From: Bryobacterales bacterium
GTDB lineage: Bacteria; Acidobacteriota; Terriglobia; Bryobacterales; Bryobacteraceae
Reading direction: 5' to 3'
Assembly (NCBI GenBank): GCA_003517725.1
Contig: DOZZ01000248.1
Coordinates: 1-23,845, forward strand
DNA length: 23,845 nucleotides
Shown here: positions 19,105 to 23,845 of the stretch, one piece after another
Layout of the letters: each line of letters begins with the position of its first letter
Position numbering within the stretch: the stretch's first letter is position 1
Notes under the pieces: generated by a model
What the model saw: the letters and a program-made list of their open reading frames with translations, nothing else
Database searches by the model: none
Told to the model about the DNA's origin: nothing
Position numbers and translations under genes: made by a program

Positions 19105-19110
19105 CTCCTG
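19105..19110 (-). promoter_or_regulatory. Ribosome binding site fixing the ahcY TTG start
   Basis: On the minus strand CAGGAG ends seven bases before the TTG at 19097. It is one of the best Shine-Dalgarno matches in the window, and none of the alternative ahcY starts has an equal. Confidence 0.7.
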
Positions 19111-19132
19111 ATTGTTATCGATGAATCTTGAT

Positions 19133-19148
19133 GCGATGATATCATTGC
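19133..19148. promoter_or_regulatory. Candidate operator between ahcY and the ArsR-type regulator
   Basis: GCGATGATATCATTGC is a 16-base palindrome with one mismatched pair; its core ATGATATCAT is perfect. It lies in the 58-base divergent gap, ending 7 bases before the regulator's ATG and starting 35 bases upstream of the ahcY TTG. A dimeric winged-helix repressor bound here would cover both promoters. The assignment is by position and symmetry only. Confidence 0.5.
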
Positions 19149-19155
19149 TATTCCG

Positions 19156-20094
19156 ATGACGTCAATGCTCCTGGCTCTGCGCTTATCGGCCGAGCCCACC
19201 CGCCTGCGCATACTGCTGCTGCTCGAGAAAGAAGAGCTGTCGGTGGCCGAGCTGCAGGAGATTCTGGCCACGGGCCAAAGCACCATTTCGACCCATCTCG
19301 CGCAGCTGCGTCAGGGCCAGCTAGTGGAAGACCGGCGCACCGGCAAGAGCACGCTATACCGCTTGCGAGCACATGCGGGCCAGGACGCCACGCGCCTGGC
19401 CGAGCTGATGCACCTGCTGCGCCAGACAGGCGCTGAAATTCCCGAGGCTCGCGACGATGTGGCCGCGCTGCAACTGGTGCTGCGCAAGCGCCAGGAAAAA
19501 ATGCGCGCCTACTTCGATCGCATGGCGGGCAAATTCGGCCGCCAGTATGTGCCGGGACGCTCCTGGCAAGCGCTCACCGAGATGCTGCTGGCTCTCCTGC
19601 CGCCCATGGTGATTGCCGACCTCGGCGCCGGCGATGGCAGCGTGGCGCAACTACTCGCGCGCCGCGCTACGCTGGTGATCGCCGTGGATAATTCCGACAA
19701 GATGGTGGAATTCGGCTCCGAGCTGGCCGGCAAATTGACCAACCTGCAGTACCGGAAGGGCGATCTGGAAGCCCTGCCGATTGAAGATGCGAGCGTTGAC
19801 CTGGCGCTCTTCAGCCAATCGCTGCACCACGCCCAGCACCCGCCCCGCGCCATAGCCGAAGCCTTCCGCATTCTGCGCCCCGGCGGCCGCGTGGCCGTGC
19901 TCGATTTGCAGCGCCACCATTTCGAACAGGCCCGGGAGCTCTATGCGGACCTCTGGCTGGGCTTTACGCGCGTCGAACTCACTGCGTTTTTGACAAGCGC
20001 CGCGTTCACCAACGTCGAGACGTCCGTGGTGCATCGCGAAGAAGAAGCCCCGCACTTCGAAACGTTGCTGGCCACGGCGGAGAAGCCGAGGTGA
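19156..20094 (+). CDS. ArsR-family transcriptional regulator fused to a SAM-binding methyltransferase-like domain (SahR-like)
   Basis: A 312-residue protein. The N-terminal ArsR-type winged helix (about 4-75) has helix-turn-helix [20 protein letters not shown] (29-48) and a wing with [11 protein letters not shown]. The metal-binding cysteines of ArsR/SmtB are absent. A helical linker (95-128) leads to a class I methyltransferase-like domain, with ADLGAGDG (154-161), the acidic AVDNSDKM (D178), and [12 protein letters not shown]. SahR, described in Proteobacteria, has this build, senses S-adenosylhomocysteine and controls ahcY and methionine-cycle genes. The divergent ahcY and the palindrome between them fit that role, but ligand and targets are inferred. 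An alternative ATG lies three codons in. Neither start has a clear ribosome binding site, so leaderless translation is possible. Confidence 0.85.
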   Translation: MTSMLLALRLSAEPTRLRILLLLEKEELSVAELQEILATGQSTISTHLAQLRQGQLVEDRRTGKSTLYRLRAHAGQDATRLAELMHLLRQTGAEIPEARDDVAALQLVLRKRQEKMRAYFDRMAGKFGRQYVPGRSWQALTEMLLALLPPMVIADLGAGDGSVAQLLARRATLVIAVDNSDKMVEFGSELAGKLTNLQYRKGDLEALPIEDASVDLALFSQSLHHAQHPPRAIAEAFRILRPGGRVAVLDLQRHHFEQARELYADLWLGFTRVELTAFLTSAAFTNVETSVVHREEEAPHFETLLATAEKPR

Positions 20095-20267
20095 ACTATG
20101 GCGGCTGGGGCTCAACGCTGCTAATCACGGCAGCCGTGTTGCTGCTCGGCGCGTTTTGGAAACGCCGGTTCCGGTGGTATTTAATTCTGCTCTCGATCGC
20201 GGTGTTCTTTATAGGCGGCGTGCTGCTGTTCTTCGGCATCGTGACCACCGCGGTCGCTCCGCCATAA
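20091..20267 (+). CDS. Possible small two-helix membrane protein
   Basis: A 58-residue frame whose GTG overlaps the stop of the ArsR-type regulator as GTGA, suggesting coupled translation. It reads as two hydrophobic stretches (about 9-22 and 30-52) separated by a basic KRRFRW loop, like a small membrane hairpin. I recognise no family. Its last 87 bases are antisense to the 3' end of the MFS gene, where the MFS frame encodes a polar tail. One of the two could therefore be a by-product of the other. The 86-base gap that would otherwise follow the regulator has no other feature. Confidence 0.4.
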   Translation: MNYGGWGSTLLITAAVLLLGAFWKRRFRWYLILLSIAVFFIGGVLLFFGIVTTAVAPP

Positions 20268-21398
20268 AAGCAAGTACCCCAGCAGCGGCGCAATGCCGGT
20301 CAGCAGGCACACGATGCCATAGCCGTGAGCTTTCACCATGTACCCGATCGCCGGCGAGATAACGGTTTGCAGCAGGCCGTAGCCGAAGACTAGTGCCGCG
20401 ATGGCCGCGCCCGCGCGGCTAGCGCCATAGAGATCGAGCGGGATGGTGTAGATGTTGACCGAACCCGCTGTCGCGCAGAAAAAGCTGATCGCGATCACCG
20501 CCACCGACCATAGCGGCGTGGGCGTGAAGGGCACCAGCAGCGTCGACAACACGCCGATCGCGCTGAACAGAATCGCCCGCAGCCGCGCCGCGATGGCCGG
20601 CATCCCCGTGTCGATCAGGCGCATCGAGAACCAGCCCCCGGCAAAGCCGCCGAGCGACGAGAATAGCGGCGGCGCCCAGGAATAGCGCGCGGCCTGCTGC
20701 ATCGAGAGATGGTGCACGCGAAACAGATAGAGCGGTGTCCAGTTGGTCCACAGCGAATAGACGCCCATCCACAGCACATTGGCGCACACCAACGCGATAA
20801 GGCGCCGGTCGAGCGGCGGCCGCGGCTGGCCTTCGGGCGCGTCAAATTCGGGGCGGATACGGCGCGACGTGAACAGCCACAGCGGAATCCACAGCAGACC
20901 GGCGGCGCCCGCAATCAGGAACGGCGCGCGCCACCCGTGGGCCACGGCGATGATGGCGAACACCGGCGCCAGCATGCCGCCAATGCTGATGCCGACCTGC
21001 GAAAGCGCCGCTCCCACTGCGCGCTCCTTGGGCTTCAGGTACATGGCGTTGGCCTTGCCCACCGCGGGGATGCCGGCCGACTCCCCCGCCCCCAAGCCCA
21101 GCCGGCACCACAGCAACTGCGCGAAGGTGCCCGCGACTGCCGTGGCGCCCGCCGCCAGCGACCAAACTGCCACGGCCAGGCTGATGCCGCGGTTCAGACC
21201 CAGGCGGTCGAGCATCGCGCCGGTGAAGGGCGACGCCAGCGCGTAACTCAGCGAGAGCGCCATCACCAGCCAGCCGTAATGCGTCTCGTCGAGATGAAAT
21301 TCCGCGGCGATGGCGGGCCACACCGACGCCAGAATGCCGCGGTCGAGGTAGTTGACCACGTTCGAGATGACGAAGATCGACGCCGCGGCCCAGCGCAC
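20181..21398 (-). CDS. MFS transporter, anion:cation symporter-type
   Basis: A permease of about 405 residues with twelve predicted membrane helices. The N-terminal NYLDRGILASVWPAIAAEF, the loop motif DRLGLNRG and GAGESAGIPAVGKANA resemble hexuronate/sugar-acid transporters of the ACS family, which import organic anions with protons or sodium. The substrate is unknown. The usual ATG would be at 21404, but AAGAGG lies only one base before it and seven bases before the GTG at 21398, so the GTG is preferred. The last membrane helix ends near LLLWRSDRGG. The final polar 25 or so residues lie antisense to the small membrane frame. It is divergent from a second MFS gene of the same family. Confidence 0.85.
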   Translation of the reverse strand: MRWAAASIFVISNVVNYLDRGILASVWPAIAAEFHLDETHYGWLVMALSLSYALASPFTGAMLDRLGLNRGISLAVAVWSLAAGATAVAGTFAQLLWCRLGLGAGESAGIPAVGKANAMYLKPKERAVGAALSQVGISIGGMLAPVFAIIAVAHGWRAPFLIAGAAGLLWIPLWLFTSRRIRPEFDAPEGQPRPPLDRRLIALVCANVLWMGVYSLWTNWTPLYLFRVHHLSMQQAARYSWAPPLFSSLGGFAGGWFSMRLIDTGMPAIAARLRAILFSAIGVLSTLLVPFTPTPLWSVAVIAISFFCATAGSVNIYTIPLDLYGASRAGAAIAALVFGYGLLQTVISPAIGYMVKAHGYGIVCLLTGIAPLLGYLLLWRSDRGGHDAEEQQHAAYKEHRDREQN

Positions 21399-21400
21399 AC

Positions 21401-21420
21401 GCATACCTCTTGGAGTATGC
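21401..21420. promoter_or_regulatory. Palindrome between the two divergent MFS genes
   Basis: GCATAC and GTATGC form six-base arms around eight bases, with one further symmetric pair inside. It spans most of the short gap (33-39 bases) between the divergent transporters and includes the ribosome binding site of the minus-strand gene. It could be an operator or an RNA hairpin. No regulator gene is adjacent. Confidence 0.35.
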
Positions 21421-21437
21421 GATAAGATTGACCGCGA

Positions 21438-22691
21438 ATGGCAAACGCCACGCGCATGACCCGGACGCAGTGGTCGTTTCTAATCCTGCTGTTGATCTCG
21501 ATTTGCATCAACTATGTGGACCGCGGCAGCCTCGGCGTCGCGGGCAAGATGCTGGAGTCCGAGCTGCATCTGGACCACGTCATGTTCGGCAAGCTGGGTT
21601 CCGCTTTCTTTTGGACCTACGCGGCCTTTCAGATTGTGGCGGGCTGGCTGGTGGACCGCTACAACGTCAACTGGGTCTACGGCCTGGGTTACCTGCTGTG
21701 GTCGGTAGCCATGCTGCTGACCGGTTACGTGGAAGGTATCGCCATGCTGTTTGGGCTGCGGCTGCTGCTGGGCATTGGCGAGTCCGTGGCCTACCCGGCG
21801 TACTCGCGCATCATTTCGCGCGGCATTCAGCCCGAGCACCGCGGCGTCGCTAATGCGCTGGTGGACGCCGGTTCGAAGATGGGTCCGGCCCTGGGCGTGT
21901 TACTGGGCGGCCTCTTCATGGGTCGCTTCGGGTGGCGCTTCTTTTTTGTAGCGACCGGCGGGGCCAGCCTGCTATGGCTGGTGCCGTGGATGTTTTTCGC
22001 CCCGCGCGAGGCCGTCATGCTGCCTGGAGAGGAGCAGCGAACACCCGGCATGGCGCGCATCTTTCGCGAGCGCTCGGCATGGGGCACTTTCATCGGACTC
22101 TTCTGCAGCAACTATGCCTGGTACTTTCTGGTCTTCTGGCTGCCCAACTATTTTCGTGAGGCGCGCCACTACACGCAGCAGGAGATGAGCGTGTTCGGCT
22201 CCATTCCGTTTTGGGGCGTGGCGGCGGCATCGCTGTTCGGCGGCTGGATGTCGGATCGCTGGATCGCGCGCGGCGAGTCCATCACCAGGGTCCGCAAATT
22301 TTTCGTGGCCATGGGCCTGGGCCTGGCGACCCTGATGCTGCCCGCCGCGATGATCCAGAATTCGAAACTCTCGCTGACGCTGCTGACCATCGCCTGCTTG
22401 AGTTTCGGGCTCTTTTCGTCCAACGTGTGGGCCGTCACGCAGACGCTGGCGGGGCCCTCGGCGTCCGGCAAATGGACCGGGCTGCAGAACGGGTTCGGCA
22501 ATATTTCCGGCGTCTTCGGGCCATGGCTCACCGGCTGGCTCGTGCAGCGGACGCACTCCTACGTCGCGGCCTTCCTGGTGACCGCCATTTTCCTGGCCGG
22601 CGGCGTGGTCTGTTTTCTATTCGTGGTGGGCCCGGTCAAGCCAATCGACTGGGACGCGGTAGAGGGCAGTCGTGCGGTTGAGGCATCGTAG
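21438..22691 (+). CDS. MFS transporter, anion:cation symporter-type (hexuronate/glucarate transporter-like)
   Basis: A 417-residue permease with twelve predicted membrane helices. CINYVDRGSLGVAG (about 20-33), the loop DRYNVNWVYGLGYLLWS, and RLLLGIGESVAYPAYSRII (each in part) are typical of the ACS family, which takes up sugar acids and related anions. The match to GudP/ExuT-type proteins is clearer than for the divergent neighbour. A central loop (PGEEQRTPGMARIFRE) separates the two halves. The ATG at 21438 is used; a second ATG six codons later is possible, and neither has a good ribosome binding site. The stop codon directly abuts the recQ stop on the other strand. Confidence 0.88.
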   Translation: MANATRMTRTQWSFLILLLISICINYVDRGSLGVAGKMLESELHLDHVMFGKLGSAFFWTYAAFQIVAGWLVDRYNVNWVYGLGYLLWSVAMLLTGYVEGIAMLFGLRLLLGIGESVAYPAYSRIISRGIQPEHRGVANALVDAGSKMGPALGVLLGGLFMGRFGWRFFFVATGGASLLWLVPWMFFAPREAVMLPGEEQRTPGMARIFRERSAWGTFIGLFCSNYAWYFLVFWLPNYFREARHYTQQEMSVFGSIPFWGVAAASLFGGWMSDRWIARGESITRVRKFFVAMGLGLATLMLPAAMIQNSKLSLTLLTIACLSFGLFSSNVWAVTQTLAGPSASGKWTGLQNGFGNISGVFGPWLTGWLVQRTHSYVAAFLVTAIFLAGGVVCFLFVVGPVKPIDWDAVEGSRAVEAS

Positions 22692-23845
22692 TTACGTTCC
22701 CACTTCGCGGCGCGTGCCTGCCGCCGTATCGGCCGCAATCACAGCGAGCGATTTGCGGCAGTTGTCGCAGTTTTCGCACGGCTCTTCCAACTCCTCGCCA
22801 AAGTAGCGCAGCAGAAATTGTCGGCGGCAGCCTGAAGTCTCGGCGTAGGCTTGCATCTGCTCGATGCGCCCGGCCTTGTGTTCCTGGCGCGCCTCATGCT
22901 CGCGCGAGGCTGCCATTACGGCCGCCTGAACATCCACGTCTTTCAGCGCGGCTTCACCGTCCGGCAACTTCTCCACCGCGCCGGCGTCTTCCAGGCGTTG
23001 TAGCGCGCTCACTATTTTGCGCTCCGACAGGTGGGTCTTCTCCGCGAGCGCGGCCGCGTCCAGCGGGCCTTCCTCGCTAAGCGCTTCGGCCACCTGCCCG
23101 ATCTTCTCCGGCTCCAGCGCCAGCGCCGCTTGAAATTTGTGGATGCCCAGGTTCTGATGCCGGTAGAAGAGCACCGCTTCGGCCGGCTCGCCGTCGCGGC
23201 CCGCGCGGCCGATCTCCTGGTAATACGTGTCGAGCGACTCGCTGATGTCGAAGTGATAGACGAAGCGCACGTTTTCTTTGTCGATGCCCATGCCGAACGC
23301 GCACGTCGCGACAATCACCTGCACCGCGCCGTCCATAAACTGCTCCTGAATGTGGTCGCGCTCTTTAGCTTTGAGCCCCGCGTGATAGAACGCCGCCGCA
23401 ATCGATTCCGCGTCGAGCGCGCGCATGATGGCTTCCGTATTGCGCCGCGTCGAGCTGTAAACGATGCCCGGTTTATCGGCCCACCGAACGCGGTGGATCA
23501 GCGCATCCACCTTCTCCTGCTCTTCGCGCACATGCGCCACGGCCAGAAAAATATTGGGCCGGTCCAGCCCGTGCACCAGAATTTGCGGGCGCCGCAGCCC
23601 CAGACGCTCGATAATTTCCTCGCGCACTTCGGGCGACGCCGTGGCCGTCAGCGCCAGTACCGGCGGGTGGCGCAGTGCCTCGATCACGGCGCCGAGTTGC
23701 AGGTAGTCGGGCCGGAAGTCGTGGCCCCACTCGCTGACGCAATGGGCTTCGTCCACGACGAAAAGCGAGACATCCGAGGCCTTCAGCCGCTCCATCACTT
23801 CCGCTTTGCGCAACTGCTCCGGCGTCAGGAACAGATACTCGATGC
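22692..23845 (-). CDS. recQ: RecQ-family ATP-dependent DNA helicase, C-terminal part (5' truncated)
   Basis: About 384 residues of a 3'-5' DNA helicase are in view; the gene runs off the right edge, where IEYLFLTPEQL is still in frame, so Walker A is not visible. Seen are VVDEAHCVSEWGHDFRPDY (motif II and aromatic loop), LALTATAS, VYSSTRRNTE, ATCAFGMGIDKENVRFVYHFD and QEIGRAGRDGEPAEAVLFY (motif VI), some in part. A zinc-binding set follows: CRRQFLLRYFGEE then CENCDNC. Between motif VI and the first Cys there are about 110 residues, including a helix-turn-helix-like segment; in E. coli RecQ this distance is much shorter. The protein ends about 20 residues after the last Cys, so the usual following winged helix and the HRDC domain are absent. 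It is probably a short RecQ variant. Confidence 0.92.
   Translation of the reverse strand, partial: IEYLFLTPEQLRKAEVMERLKASDVSLFVVDEAHCVSEWGHDFRPDYLQLGAVIEALRHPPVLALTATASPEVREEIIERLGLRRPQILVHGLDRPNIFLAVAHVREEQEKVDALIHRVRWADKPGIVYSSTRRNTEAIMRALDAESIAAAFYHAGLKAKERDHIQEQFMDGAVQVIVATCAFGMGIDKENVRFVYHFDISESLDTYYQEIGRAGRDGEPAEAVLFYRHQNLGIHKFQAALALEPEKIGQVAEALSEEGPLDAAALAEKTHLSERKIVSALQRLEDAGAVEKLPDGEAALKDVDVQAAVMAASREHEARQEHKAGRIEQMQAYAETSGCRRQFLLRYFGEELEEPCENCDNCRKSLAVIAADTAAGTRREVGT

Noticed and set aside
19098..19155. SAM or SAH riboswitch before ahcY
   Set aside because: The gap is only 58 bases and is shared by two divergent promoters, which leaves no room for a known riboswitch fold. A protein regulator fits better.
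19098..19286. A longer ahcY start extending through the divergent gap and into the regulator gene
   Set aside because: The added residues are Ser/Arg-rich and unlike AhcY. The TTG at 19097 has a strong ribosome binding site and a normal N-terminus.

Overview
The window is GC-rich, densely coding bacterial chromosome. I recognise every large gene. I see no prophage, insertion sequence, CRISPR array, tRNA or rRNA. The gene content suggests an acidobacterium, plausibly of the Solibacter/Bryobacter group. It includes a ligase-associated DNA-repair pair, the rpmH-rnpA-yidD-yidC-khpB-mnmE cluster without dnaA, a very large CheB-CheR-PAS-kinase hybrid, and short GGCTTCAGCC-type intergenic repeats. 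The phylum assignment is inference, because no rRNA gene is present to settle it.

Layout, left to right. The end of a ligase-associated DEXH helicase and pdeM (1-1526, +) are the tail of a DNA-repair operon. Pyruvate kinase (-) converges on it. uppP (lipid-carrier recycling) and ftsK (chromosome segregation at the septum) follow on + with a 4-base overlap. A LarA-type nickel racemase (-) converges on ftsK with overlapping stop codons. Next is a compact operon for translation, RNA processing and membrane insertion: rpmH, rnpA (start codon inside rpmH), yidD, yidC and khpB/jag. mnmE follows after a short palindromic repeat. A 1459-residue CheB-CheR-PAS-histidine kinase-receiver protein (-) converges on mnmE and is divergent from a class II aldolase gene (+). 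A second palindromic repeat separates the aldolase gene from ahcY (-). ahcY is divergent from an ArsR-type regulator with a fused methyltransferase-like domain (+), and a palindrome lies between them. After that come a possible 58-residue membrane protein, two divergent MFS transporters of the anion:cation symporter type, and the 3' part of a recQ-type helicase (-), cut by the window edge.

I found no undescribed large system. The most informative items are these: the regulator/ahcY pair with its palindrome, which resembles the SahR circuit described in Proteobacteria; rnpA starting inside rpmH; a KhpB without its usual N-terminal domain, with a changed KH loop and an Arg/Gly-rich tail; a RecQ with a helix-turn-helix-like insertion before its zinc cysteines; substitutions in the DNA-reading helix of FtsK; and two related palindromic repeats. 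Genes are packed unusually tightly at convergent ends (gaps of 14, 5 and 0 bases, and overlaps of 4 and about 87 bases). No intergenic stretch exceeds 110 bases, so there is no long gene-free region to describe.
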